From an uncultured Treponema sp. (GTDB lineage: Bacteria > Spirochaetota > Spirochaetia > Treponematales > Treponemataceae): a stretch of 64,000 nucleotides of DNA. The DNA lies in NCBI GenBank assembly GCA_949299755.1, contig CASGBA010000007.1, positions 1 to 64,000 of the forward strand, given 5' to 3'. This document shows positions 24,826 to 33,366 of the stretch, piece by piece. Made by a program: the position numbers and the translations under genes. Numbering within the stretch: position 1 is the first letter of the stretch; the number at the start of each line of letters is the position of its first letter. The notes under the pieces are model-generated. The model saw only the letters and a list, made by a program, of their open reading frames with translations, did no database searches and was not told the DNA's origin.

Positions 24826-27510
24826 TTATCGGTATGTTTTTTTATCCTTGTACATAGAAAGGAGCATGAGAAGTTTCTCAAAATCCAGAGGTTTCGCCAA
24901 ATGCTCATTCATCCCGGCTTCCTTCGCTTTCTGTACATCCTCTGAAAATACGCTTGCAGTCAAAGCGATAACGGGAACAGTCGAAGCGTCCTGTCTGTCC
25001 ATGGCCCGGATTTCCCGGGCAGCGTCCAACCCGTTCAAAACCGGCATCATGATGTCCATCAGGATGCAAGAGAATTCCCCCACGGAGGATTTACTGAAAA
25101 TATCTGCCGCTTCCCGCCCGTTTTCAGCCTGAACCACAACTGCCCCCGCTTCTTCCAAAATATATACAACTATTTCACGATTCAAATCATTATCTTCAGC
25201 CAGAAGAATTTTCATTCCGGAGATGTCCGCATTTCCGTCCGCAGTGTCATTCTTGAGAGGTTCTTCTTCTTTCGTTTCTGTGTCAATTTCAAAGGGAATT
25301 GTAAGGGAAAAAGTACTCCCCACTCCCTGTTCGCTTTCCACAGAAATCCATCCGCCCATCTTTTCCGCAAGTTTCTGGGAAATAGCCATCCCGAGACCGC
25401 TGCCGCCGTATTTTGTGCGCGCATCGTTTTTTTCCTGGGTGAATGGGTCAAAAACGTGTTCCAAAAAATCCCTGCTTATCCCTATTCCGGTATCTTGGGA
25501 TGTAAATCGGAATACAGTCATTTTTTCGGAATCAAATTTTCCTTTTACGTTTTTTTCCAAACGGGCTTGTTCTTCCTCCGTCAAATCCTTAAAGGGAATC
25601 TCTGTTGACTGCAAGGTTATTTTTCCCCCGGGCTTATTGTACTTGATGGCATTACTCATTATATTCAGCAGAATCTGCCGCAAATGCAGGGGACTGCCGA
25701 TTAAACGGGGGTGTTCTATGCTGCGGGGTTTCCGCACAACATCCAGTCCCCGTTCTTCACTTTGAGAAATTAAAATGTACACACAGTTGTCCAAAAGCTC
25801 AGGAAGGGAAAAAGATTCCCGGGACAATTCAACCCTGCCGTTTTCAAGTTTGCTTATATCAAGAACATCATTTATAAGGGATAAAAGATGTTCCGCAGAC
25901 ATACGGATTTTTGCCCTACAATCCTTTTGGAATTCCTTGTCATCAGGGTTTTTCTCCTCTATCGCAAGCATTCCGAGAATACCATTTATCGGCGTGCGGA
26001 TGTCATGGGACATATGCGAAAGGAATTCGGTTTTCGCCCGGTTCGCATGCTTGGCCTCAAGGAGAGCTTCCATCAGCTTCTTTTCCTGTTCCTTTTTGCT
26101 CAGCATTGTCTGAGTTATATCCTGATGGTAACCTTTAAGGCAGTCCCCGGGTCTGTCAAACCGGGTTTCCTTGACCGATCCGCAACGGATAAAGATACGC
26201 CCAAGTTCCGGATGATGCCAGGGGTAAACAACTTCGGTGCGTTTCCCTGCCAAGGTTTCTTTAACCGCAGTTTTCACCATTTTCACATAATCATGTTCAA
26301 TACGGTCAAACCAATGAGTGTAGCAGGCTTCAGGAGAAATGGAATCACCGCAGCCTAAAAGCCGCCGCATTGTGGAGTCCGTATACATCCGCGGTTTAAG
26401 GCCTTTTTCCAATTCAATCCGCCAAATGCCAATCCCGGCCCCTTCAAGGGTTTCTTCAAAATTGCGCAGGGTTTCCTGGCGGAAAAGTTGTTCTTTTTGG
26501 ATAAGGGAATCAACATTGCGGAAAGCCACTATCAAAAAGTTTCCGGTACCGTTTCTTTCCGCATCAACAAAATGAATCTCGAAGTTTTTATGTCCCTGCT
26601 TGTTGTCCTTTACACGATAACGGACAGAGTAGCGGCCCGCCTCTTTGATTTTAGCGAGCATATAATCACGGCTTGTGACTTTCCGCAGATATTCCTGATC
26701 GCTTTCTTCGACATACGTATCAATGTAATTCTGCAAGGCTGTATAATAATCCGTTTCCTTCCTTACACTGTCCGCGACCTCGCCCCGGAGTCTGTCAGTT
26801 ATTTTGAAAATTTCATAAAATCCTGTCTGGAAATTCACTCTGTAAATTGAAATATAATCAGCGCTTAAAGCAGTAAGGATATCATTATGGAATTCAAGTT
26901 CCTTTTTGGAGGCTTCAAGCTGGTTTTTTGCCTCCAAATTTTCCTGTATAAGAACTTCTTTTTCTTTTTCTTTTGTTGTATTTACAAAAGTACCTATAAA
27001 CAAAAACGGAAAACCATTTTCATGGGGGACCGCTTCACCTTTATCCCGAAACCATTGTAATTCATTGTCTTTTGTATAAGCCCTGTATTCTTCGTCATAA
27101 ACCAGATTTTTTTTCACTGCATTCCAAAAAGATGCGGTAACCCGCTCTCTATCCTCCGGATGAATCCGTCCCGTCCAAGCTTCCAAGGTGTCCGGAAAAT
27201 CCTCCTGATTTTCAAAACCAAGCATACGGCGGAAAGCTTGACTCCAAAACACCTTAGCCAGTTTTTTGGAACCGTCAAATTCCATGCTCCACATTCCGGA
27301 TTGTATCAAATCATTTATCATTTCAAGGCGGTTTTGTTCCTGAAGTACACGGGCATTCGCTGTGACAACACCTGTATTAACCGCATCTATCAAGCTTTTA
27401 TATTCAGGGGGAAATTTACCACTATCCAACCGCTCGGCATTTTTATGGGAAACACCATGTTTGATGATATCCAAAATCCTTTCCGCAATTACATCAGGAA
27501 TATTCTTCAT
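24826..27510 (-). CDS. Hybrid sensor histidine kinase, cytoplasmic, multi-PAS
   Basis: An 894-residue signalling protein with no membrane segment. In order: a short N-terminal helical region; a PAS domain about 70-180 (W-S-M-E-F-D, then R-I-H-P-E-D-R); a second PAS-like region about 205-340 and a third about 350-470; the HisKA phosphoacceptor F-L-S-H-M-S-H-D-I-R-T-P near 500; the HATPase with N-A-I-K-Y-N, D-T-G-I-G-I and G-G-S-G-L-G-M; and a receiver domain with L-A-E-D-N-D, aspartate in D-I-M-M-P and the late lysine in L-A-K-P-L. ATG 27510 is used; TTG codons just upstream lie closer to an AAAGGG site. It sits upstream of the sugar ABC operon on the same strand and could respond to an internal cue. 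Confidence 0.9.
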   Translation of the reverse strand: MKNIPDVIAERILDIIKHGVSHKNAERLDSGKFPPEYKSLIDAVNTGVVTANARVLQEQNRLEMINDLIQSGMWSMEFDGSKKLAKVFWSQAFRRMLGFENQEDFPDTLEAWTGRIHPEDRERVTASFWNAVKKNLVYDEEYRAYTKDNELQWFRDKGEAVPHENGFPFLFIGTFVNTTKEKEKEVLIQENLEAKNQLEASKKELEFHNDILTALSADYISIYRVNFQTGFYEIFKITDRLRGEVADSVRKETDYYTALQNYIDTYVEESDQEYLRKVTSRDYMLAKIKEAGRYSVRYRVKDNKQGHKNFEIHFVDAERNGTGNFLIVAFRNVDSLIQKEQLFRQETLRNFEETLEGAGIGIWRIELEKGLKPRMYTDSTMRRLLGCGDSISPEACYTHWFDRIEHDYVKMVKTAVKETLAGKRTEVVYPWHHPELGRIFIRCGSVKETRFDRPGDCLKGYHQDITQTMLSKKEQEKKLMEALLEAKHANRAKTEFLSHMSHDIRTPINGILGMLAIEEKNPDDKEFQKDCRAKIRMSAEHLLSLINDVLDISKLENGRVELSRESFSLPELLDNCVYILISQSEERGLDVVRKPRSIEHPRLIGSPLHLRQILLNIMSNAIKYNKPGGKITLQSTEIPFKDLTEEEQARLEKNVKGKFDSEKMTVFRFTSQDTGIGISRDFLEHVFDPFTQEKNDARTKYGGSGLGMAISQKLAEKMGGWISVESEQGVGSTFSLTIPFEIDTETKEEEPLKNDTADGNADISGMKILLAEDNDLNREIVVYILEEAGAVVVQAENGREAADIFSKSSVGEFSCILMDIMMPVLNGLDAAREIRAMDRQDASTVPVIALTASVFSEDVQKAKEAGMNEHLAKPLDFEKLLMLLSMYKDKKTYR

Positions 27511-27646
27511 TGCCAACAAAACCCTTTCAAAGTGAATTCATTATAACAGATAAAATTTACGGATTCCAGAAAATAAATTTCAAAAAAATATTTTATTTCC
27601 GGCAACCTCTAGTTTATTTTCTCCTTTCAATGCTATCATCAATGCC

Positions 27647-28003
27647 ATGGAAAATTATGCGCTCGTTCTAACCGAACATTTGAACCATAACGGAAAACTT
27701 TTTGGAGGACAGCTCTTAAAATGGGTTGATGAATTCGCCTGGCTGGCAGCAGTATCAGACTTCCGCCATTCAATACTAGTAACCAGAGCCATGGAGAAAA
27801 TCGAATTCAAAAAAACAGCTCCTCTGGGTTCCATCCTGCGATTTAACATAAATCAAGCCAGAGTGGGAACAACCTCAGCCACATACTCCGTTGAGGTGTA
27901 TTCAAGAACCCCCGGCAGTAATACTGAAATGCTTATCTTCTCAAATCTGGTGACTTTCTGCGCAGTGGACAAAGACGGAAATAAAACGCCTTTGGCCGAA
28001 TAA
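27647..28003 (+). CDS. Acyl-CoA thioesterase, hotdog fold
   Basis: A 118-residue single-hotdog protein of the YciA/acyl-CoA hydrolase type. It has N-H-N-G-K-L-F-G-G-Q-L-L-K-W near residue 13, D-E near 28 as the likely catalytic acid, then V-T-R-A-M-E-K-I-E-F and a G-S-I-L-R-F strand. Substrate chain length is unknown. There is no Shine-Dalgarno sequence; TATCAT lies seven bases before the ATG, though no good -35 is seen. It is convergent with the purine operon, with only five bases between stops. Confidence 0.82.
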   Translation: MENYALVLTEHLNHNGKLFGGQLLKWVDEFAWLAAVSDFRHSILVTRAMEKIEFKKTAPLGSILRFNINQARVGTTSATYSVEVYSRTPGSNTEMLIFSNLVTFCAVDKDGNKTPLAE

Positions 28004-28008
28004 TCGTT

Positions 28009-28725
28009 TTACGCATAAAAAATTTCACTGGAGAAAAGACTGGAGGCCAAATCCTTTGCGCCTTCAACGATAGCTTTGTGCTCTTCAACTGAAATTCTGT
28101 CAGCCAGCGTTTCCGGTGTGTCCCCCGGGAGCACGGGAACCCGCCGTTGCAGCAGGATTTTGCCCGTATCACAGCCGGCGTCCACCAGATGCACCGTGCA
28201 GCCGGATTCCGTTTCCCCGGCAGCGATGACAGCCTCATGGACATGGTGCCCCCACATCCCTTCCCCGCCGAATTTGGGCAGCAATGCAGGATGCAGGTTG
28301 ATGATTCTGCCGGAATAACATTCAATCACGTCCCCGCTGAGCACGGTAAGAAACCCGGCAAGCACCAGTGCCCCGGCCCCGTACCGGCGGGCGCATTCCA
28401 GCACCCGGTTTGAAACCGCCAGCCGTTTTTCATCCCGGCTGGAAGCCCGGGCTTTCTCCGTTCCCATCACCGCAGCGGGACTGACAATTTCCGCCGGGAT
28501 TCCGGCAGTCTTTGCCCGTTCCAAAGCGTAGGCATCCTTCCGGTCACTGAATACGGCGCAGATATGATAAGGACAGGATCCGGCTTCTTCACTGTTCATC
28601 CGCAATTCTTCGTCTATCAAAGCCTGGAAGTTGGTGCCGCCGCCGGAAACCAGCACTGCAATATCCAGAGGCGTTTGCCGCATTTGCGGTGTTTGAGGGG
28701 TTTGCTTTGCAGGGGAATCATTCAT
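28009..28725 (-). CDS. purN: Phosphoribosylglycinamide formyltransferase
   Basis: Third step of purine synthesis: transfers formyl from 10-formyl-THF to GAR. The 238-residue protein has the phosphate loop V-L-V-S-G-G-G-T-N-F near residue 24, N-L-H-P-A-L-L-P near 146 with the catalytic Asn and His, and V-D-A-G-C-D-T-G near 180 with the catalytic Asp. The first 18 residues are a Gln/Pro/Thr-rich tail (T-P-Q-T-P-Q-M) not seen in typical PurN. An insert with acidic residues lies near 45-55. The ATG overlaps the upstream gene by eight bases. Last gene of the operon. Confidence 0.9.
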   Translation of the reverse strand: MNDSPAKQTPQTPQMRQTPLDIAVLVSGGGTNFQALIDEELRMNSEEAGSCPYHICAVFSDRKDAYALERAKTAGIPAEIVSPAAVMGTEKARASSRDEKRLAVSNRVLECARRYGAGALVLAGFLTVLSGDVIECYSGRIINLHPALLPKFGGEGMWGHHVHEAVIAAGETESGCTVHLVDAGCDTGKILLQRRVPVLPGDTPETLADRISVEEHKAIVEGAKDLASSLFSSEIFYA

Positions 28726-29071
28726 TTTCTTCAGCCTTGTTTTGTATAGTGTACAGCGTCCAAGTGTCCCGTTTGCTTCCGCTACGGCGGCGGTACAGGC
28801 TCATAATCCGGCCGTCCTCCGTTTCCACCCGGTAAATGTGCTTACCGACGTACCGTTCCCCGGAACCGTTCCGGCAGGGACGGGTTGTTTTTGACGAAGA
28901 AAGCACCGCCTTTACCCGGATTTCCTTTCCCCGCCACAAAAAGGCTGAAGGCACTCCGGGACTGCCGGCAGCCATTGCTTCAGCATCAAAAACACAGCCG
29001 CAGGGCTCAATGGTTTCGCTGACAAACTGTTCCGGCAGAAGTGGTGCGGACAGCACACCCTCTCTATTCAA
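28718..29071 (-). CDS. DUF6504-like protein in purine operon
   Basis: A 117-residue basic protein. The core has F-L-W-R-G-K-E-I-R-V near residue 44, a variable linker, then Y-R-V-E-T near 80 and S-L-Y-R-R near 91, and ends W-T-L-Y-T-I. This pattern resembles DUF6504, a small uncharacterised domain better known from actinobacteria; the assignment is by recall of the motif, not a search. It overlaps purM by eight bases at its start and purN by eight at its end, so it is translated as part of the operon. No function is proposed. Confidence 0.55.
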   Translation of the reverse strand: MNREGVLSAPLLPEQFVSETIEPCGCVFDAEAMAAGSPGVPSAFLWRGKEIRVKAVLSSSKTTRPCRNGSGERYVGKHIYRVETEDGRIMSLYRRRSGSKRDTWTLYTIQNKAEENE

Positions 29072-30158
29072 AAAGAACCTCGTCTTCCTGACCTTTCACT
29101 GCACCGGCGGCAGCGGCAACATAGCCTATCCGGGATGCTTTCATACCGGCGCAAAGACCGGCATCCGGGGAAGCGGCAAAATCCCTGAAGGCGGCGGCAA
29201 TTTCACCGGCCTTGGTGGCGTCCACCGCCAGTATAAAACCGATTCCCATATTAAAGGTGTTGAACATCCGGTTCTGGTCGGCACCCCGGCGGATTAAGTC
29301 CTCGAAAACCGGCGGTATTGTCCAGCTGCCTTTTTTAATGACGGAAACCAGAGGAGCCTTTCCCTCCGCCGCCCGGCGTTTGTTGGCAGCAGGATACATC
29401 CGGGGGATGTTTTCGTAAAAGCCGCCGCCGGTAATGTGCACCATGCCGTGGACTGCCTGCCGGAATTTTTCCAGCACCGCCAGCACCGGGCGCACGTAAA
29501 TGCGGGTTGGCTCAAGAAGGACTTCTCCCATGGTTTTTCCCGGGGCGAAGGGTGCCGGTTCGGCAAAATCAGTGACGAGTTTCCTGACCAAAGAAAAACC
29601 GTTGGAATGGACGCCGGAAGAAGAGAGGCCGATAAGCACATCCCCTTCGGCGATATTTTCCCCGGTGACAATATCTTCTTTTTCCGCAATCCCCACACCG
29701 AAACCGGCCACATCGTATTTACCGGCATCGTAAAAGCCGGGCATTTCGGCGGTTTCCCCGCCCAACAGGGCGCAGCGGCTTTCCACGCAACCGTCGGCGA
29801 CACCCTTCACCAAATCGGCGGCAACGGAAGCGTCAAGTTTTCCGCAGGCGATGTAATCCAGGAAATACAGGGGGCGGGCACCGGTACAAAGGATGTCGTT
29901 GACGCTCATGGCGACACAGTCGATTCCCACCGTATCGTATTTGCCCAAGGCGAAGGCAATATCCAGCTTGGTACCCACGCCGTCGGTTCCGCTGACCATC
30001 ACCGGATGTTTCATTCTGGCGGGAACCTCAAACATACCGGCAAAGCTGCCCAATCCGTTCAGCATGCCGGGAACAAAAGTCCTGGCGGCATGGGCTTTGT
30101 ATTTGTCAACCGCCCGGTAACCTTCTTCAATATCAACGCCGGACTGACGGTAATCCAT
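29064..30158 (-). CDS. purM: Phosphoribosylformylglycinamidine cyclo-ligase (AIR synthetase)
   Basis: Closes the imidazole ring to make AIR with ATP. The 364-residue protein has D-Y-R-Q-S-G-V-D at the start, S-G-T-D-G-V-G-T-K near 56, M-S-V-N-D-I-L-C near 83, G-G-E-T-A-E-M-P-G near 133 and G-L-S-S-S-G-V-H-S-N-G near 178; these are the PurM/SelD-family ATP and substrate motifs. The ATG has GGAGGG upstream. It lies 18 bases after purF in the operon. Confidence 0.95.
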   Translation of the reverse strand: MDYRQSGVDIEEGYRAVDKYKAHAARTFVPGMLNGLGSFAGMFEVPARMKHPVMVSGTDGVGTKLDIAFALGKYDTVGIDCVAMSVNDILCTGARPLYFLDYIACGKLDASVAADLVKGVADGCVESRCALLGGETAEMPGFYDAGKYDVAGFGVGIAEKEDIVTGENIAEGDVLIGLSSSGVHSNGFSLVRKLVTDFAEPAPFAPGKTMGEVLLEPTRIYVRPVLAVLEKFRQAVHGMVHITGGGFYENIPRMYPAANKRRAAEGKAPLVSVIKKGSWTIPPVFEDLIRRGADQNRMFNTFNMGIGFILAVDATKAGEIAAAFRDFAASPDAGLCAGMKASRIGYVAAAAGAVKGQEDEVLFE

Positions 30159-30176
30159 AAAACCCTCCGTTTTGAT

Positions 30177-31643
30177 TTATTCCGTTGTTTCCCGCTTGCC
30201 CAATTCGCCAATCATAGGCATGGGATACTCCCCTATAAAACAGCCCTGGCAAAAACCGCAGGGAATCTGCTGTCCAGGCTGAGGGTTTTCCGAATCGTTT
30301 TCATTGTCAGGCACAGCGCAAGGATTTTTCAAACAGGAGCGGAGCGCTTCTATCATTCCATCCATGGAAATAAAAGCCAGGGAATCGGCTCCTATTTCTT
30401 TCCGGGTTTCCTCCAAATCATGATTGGCGGAAATAAGGCCTGCCCTTTCCGGGGTATCTATTCCAAGGTAACAGGGGAATTTCACAGGCGGGGATGAAAT
30501 CCTGAAATGGACTTCTTTTGCCCCTGCCTTCCGCAAAAGCCTGATTAACCGGCGGCTTGTGGTGCCGCGCACGATTGAATCATCAATTATGATGACCCGT
30601 TTCCCGCAGATATCACTTTTGAGGGCATTCAGTTTTACAAAGACCAGCTGCTCCCGGGCTTCCTGGGTCGGAGCGATGAATGTGCGCCCTATGTATTTGT
30701 TTTTCACTATGCCCATTGCGTAAGGGATGCCGGAAGCCCGTGCATATCCCATGGCGGCTCCCAGACCGGAGTCAGGGACACCGACAACCACATCGGCTTC
30801 CACAGGGGATTCCCGGGCAAGGACTTCACCCATTCTCATCCTGGCGTCCAAAACACCGATGTTGTCCATAATCGAATCGGGGCGGGCGAAATAAACGTAT
30901 TCAAAAACACAAACCTTCTTTGAAGTTTTTTCCCCGAATTTAAATGACAAAACCCCGTCTTCGTTGATGATGATTATTTCGCCCGGATCCACATCCCGGA
31001 CGAAATCACCACCCACAGCGTCAATGGCGCAGGATTCACTGGCGAGCATCCATCCGTTCTGAACCTTCCCCAGGCAAAGGGGGCGGATTCCGTTGGGATC
31101 CCGCACACCAATGAGCTTCTCCTCCGTCATGACACAGAGAGCGAAAGAGCCTTTTATCAACTGGATGGTATCGGTAATCGCCCGCTCCAAACCTTTTTTA
31201 TAATTCTTTGCGATAAGCTTTATAATAACTTCAGAATCACTGGTGGAAGTGAAAGAGGAACCTGTCTCTTCGAGGAATTCCCTCATCGGCTCCGTATTCA
31301 CGAGACTGCCGTTGTGTGCTACAGCAATGGTTCCGAGTTTTGAGCGGGAAACAAAGGGCTGAGCATTTTCAATTGATGCCTTGCCGGAAGTTGAATAAAG
31401 GGTATGACCGATGGCAATATGCCCTTTCAACGCAGAAAGATTTTCCCTGTTAAAAACCTCACTGACGAGTCCCATGTTCTTGTACTGTTCAATATGCTTA
31501 CCGTCAGAAACTGCAATCCCGGCACTTTCCTGGCCACGGTGCTGCAAAGACTGGAGTCCGTAATAAGCAAGTTTTGATGCCGCATTATCAGAGCCGGAAA
31601 GATAAATACCGACAATTCCGCAATACTCTTTCAGTTCGTCCAT
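30177..31643 (-). CDS. purF: Amidophosphoribosyltransferase
   Basis: First committed purine step: makes phosphoribosylamine from PRPP and glutamine. The 488-residue protein has a short propeptide (MDELKEY) before C-G-I-V-G, so Cys8 becomes the N-terminal nucleophile after processing. L-Q-H-R-G-Q-E-S-A-G follows near 34, and the PRPP loop I-I-I-D-D-S-I-V-R-G-T-T lies near 350. Cysteines late in the chain (C-Y-L-G near 383 and C-G-F-C-Q-G-C near 464) match the iron-sulfur type of B. subtilis PurF. The C-terminal region around 440-458 is an Asn/Asp/Pro-rich insert. Confidence 0.95.
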   Translation of the reverse strand: MDELKEYCGIVGIYLSGSDNAASKLAYYGLQSLQHRGQESAGIAVSDGKHIEQYKNMGLVSEVFNRENLSALKGHIAIGHTLYSTSGKASIENAQPFVSRSKLGTIAVAHNGSLVNTEPMREFLEETGSSFTSTSDSEVIIKLIAKNYKKGLERAITDTIQLIKGSFALCVMTEEKLIGVRDPNGIRPLCLGKVQNGWMLASESCAIDAVGGDFVRDVDPGEIIIINEDGVLSFKFGEKTSKKVCVFEYVYFARPDSIMDNIGVLDARMRMGEVLARESPVEADVVVGVPDSGLGAAMGYARASGIPYAMGIVKNKYIGRTFIAPTQEAREQLVFVKLNALKSDICGKRVIIIDDSIVRGTTSRRLIRLLRKAGAKEVHFRISSPPVKFPCYLGIDTPERAGLISANHDLEETRKEIGADSLAFISMDGMIEALRSCLKNPCAVPDNENDSENPQPGQQIPCGFCQGCFIGEYPMPMIGELGKRETTE

Positions 31644-31681
31644 TCCAGGGTTCCCCCGCTCAATTATTTTAAATAAACCGT

Positions 31682-32422
31682 TTAATTTGAAATCCGGTTG
31701 AATATTTCCACATAAGCTTCTTTGACATTACCCATATCCCTCCGGAAACGGTCTTTGTCCAGCTTTTCATTCGTTTTTGCATCCCAAAAACGGCATGTGT
31801 CAGGGGAAATTTCATCAGCAAGAATAATATCGCCTTCAGAATCCCTGCCGAATTCAAGCTTGAAGTCAATAAGTCTGATACCGCGGTCAATAAAAAACTT
31901 GGTTAAAATGGAGTTTATCTTTTCAGTTATTTTATAAATAACCTTCAAGTCATTCCATGTCGCTGCCCCTATCGCAACAGCATGGTAATCGTTTATCAGG
32001 GGATCACCCAGCGCATCGTCCTTGTATGAAAGCTCAAAAACGGTGGTTTTTAATTCACTGCCTTCAGGAACTCCGAGCCTTTTTGAAAAACTGCCGGCGG
32101 CCACATTCCGGACAATAACTTCGAGCGGAATGATTGACACACGCTTGCAAAGCATTTCCCTGTCAGAAAGTTTTGCAACAAAATGGGATTTAACACCCTT
32201 TTTATCAAGAAGCTCGAAAAGTCCTGAAGCGATGTTGTTATTCAAAATGCCCTTGGATTCAATCTGTCCTTTTTTTTCGCCGTTGAAAGCGGTGGCATCA
32301 TCCTTGTATTCGATGACAACACAATCAGGATAATTGGATGCAAAAACTTTTTTTGCCTTTCCCTCGTATAACTGTTCGCCCTTAACGAGATTTTTAACCA
32401 ACTGTTCTGTTTTTACAGCCAT
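31682..32422 (-). CDS. purC: SAICAR synthetase
   Basis: Joins CAIR and aspartate with ATP. The 246-residue protein has Y-E-G-K-A-K-K-V-F near residue 18 for ATP binding, [11 protein letters not shown] near 34, [11 protein letters not shown] near 97, and L-I-D-F-K-L-E-F-G near 182 followed by D-E-I-S-P-D-T. The ATG follows GGGAGGAAA. It sits between purE and purF in the operon. Confidence 0.95.
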   Translation of the reverse strand: MAVKTEQLVKNLVKGEQLYEGKAKKVFASNYPDCVVIEYKDDATAFNGEKKGQIESKGILNNNIASGLFELLDKKGVKSHFVAKLSDREMLCKRVSIIPLEVIVRNVAAGSFSKRLGVPEGSELKTTVFELSYKDDALGDPLINDYHAVAIGAATWNDLKVIYKITEKINSILTKFFIDRGIRLIDFKLEFGRDSEGDIILADEISPDTCRFWDAKTNEKLDKDRFRRDMGNVKEAYVEIFNRISN

Positions 32423-32445
32423 TTTATTTCCTCCCAGAAATATTA

Positions 32446-32931
32446 TTATTCATCGAGAATCCGGGAGTTAAGATCCCGGCGCATTGAGTCCTGTAAATCT
32501 TTCCTGAAAGATAAAAGTTTTTGTCTTAAATCAGGATATTTCACCGCAAGAATTTCAAGGGCAAGCCAGGCGGCGTTTTCCGCATTATCCAAACCAACAG
32601 AGGCAACAGGAATCTGTTTGGGCATTTGAACCACAGAAAGAAGGGAATCAAATCCGGCGACCTTTCCCGCATCAAGGGGAACTCCAACAACGGGAAGAAC
32701 TGTAAGAGAGGCGATGACACCTGGCAAAGCGGCGGAAAGACCGGCTCCTGCGATAAAAACCTCTGTCCCGGAAGTTTCAGCTTCGCGTACTTTTTCCGCA
32801 AGTAACTCGCCGGCACGATGGGCGGAAATTACGAAGGCGTCATAATCAACACCAAAACGTTTCAAAACCAACGCCGCCTTTTTCATAACAGGAGCATCGG
32901 ATTTGGAGCCGAAAAAGATTGTAATTTTCAT
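32446..32931 (-). CDS. purE: PurE-type carboxyaminoimidazole ribonucleotide mutase
   Basis: Forms CAIR from AIR or N5-CAIR. The 161-residue protein has G-S-K-S-D-A-P-V-M near residue 8 and S-A-H-R-A-G-E near 37 with the conserved catalytic His. Near 68-75 it reads [11 protein letters not shown]: most class I enzymes have A-A-H-L-P-G, so a second conserved His is Ala here, a variant also known from archaeal-type Pur[11 protein letters not shown] follows near 100. ATG 32931 is where homology begins; no Shine-Dalgarno site precedes it. No purK lies in the window. First gene of the operon. Confidence 0.9.
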   Translation of the reverse strand: MKITIFFGSKSDAPVMKKAALVLKRFGVDYDAFVISAHRAGELLAEKVREAETSGTEVFIAGAGLSAALPGVIASLTVLPVVGVPLDAGKVAGFDSLLSVVQMPKQIPVASVGLDNAENAAWLALEILAVKYPDLRQKLLSFRKDLQDSMRRDLNSRILDE

Positions 32932-32936
32932 ATGTG

Positions 32937-32966
32937 AATATATCACGAAACGAAGGGGAGTTTCAA
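32937..32966 (-). promoter_or_regulatory. purE operon promoter, leaderless geometry
   Basis: On the minus strand TTGAAA (32961-32966), an 18-base spacer and TATATT (32937-32942) are followed by five bases and the purE ATG. No PurR-like palindrome or purine riboswitch is evident. Confidence 0.6.
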
Positions 32967-33012
32967 GCGGTGAAACTCAGACTTGTATTTTCAATTCCAC
33001 GCCATACTAAAA

Positions 33013-33366
33013 TCAACCGCGGGAATCTTCCACAATGAAAAAGATGCAGGAAAGCATAATACAAAGAGGACTCAATATTGAAAGGGTGAAAAAACATATC
33101 GTCAAAAATGTAACGGGGGCACCAATATTTCCGGACGGAGAAAAAAGCAGAGGTATATTCAAAAAACCTGTCCCACGAAACAAGCTGATAACCAAAAGCC
33201 CGTAACCAGACACAATTCCTGAACACAAAAATGTCCGAGCAATTGTCCTCAACTTTGACCACATTGCAATGGAAGCACACACCGCAGCTGCACCAAAAAA
33301 AAGGGGAAGTATAAATAACAGAACTTCGTAAGCGGAAAGATTGGAAAACAAGTTTTTTATATTCAT
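33013..33366 (-). CDS. Small uncharacterised membrane protein
   Basis: A 117-residue hydrophobic protein with three to four membrane segments (about residues 12-34, 40-62 and 80-110) and few charges. ATG 33366 follows GGAGGA and overlaps the upstream stop (ATGA), so it is cotranslated with the aminotransferase-like gene. The family is not recognised and no function is proposed. It is the last gene of the long minus-strand lolA-to-gatB series. Confidence 0.6.
   Translation of the reverse strand: MNIKNLFSNLSAYEVLLFILPLFFGAAAVCASIAMWSKLRTIARTFLCSGIVSGYGLLVISLFRGTGFLNIPLLFSPSGNIGAPVTFLTICFFTLSILSPLCIMLSCIFFIVEDSRG

Noticed and set aside
29436-30497. Plus-strand frame of 353 codons over purM and purF
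   Set aside because: Antisense to two certain genes, no recognisable motif and no ribosome site.
32932-33012. Purine riboswitch or PurR operator before purE
   Set aside because: The gap is 81 bases and largely promoter; no three-way junction or PurR-type palindrome can be drawn, and the transcript appears to start at the ATG.
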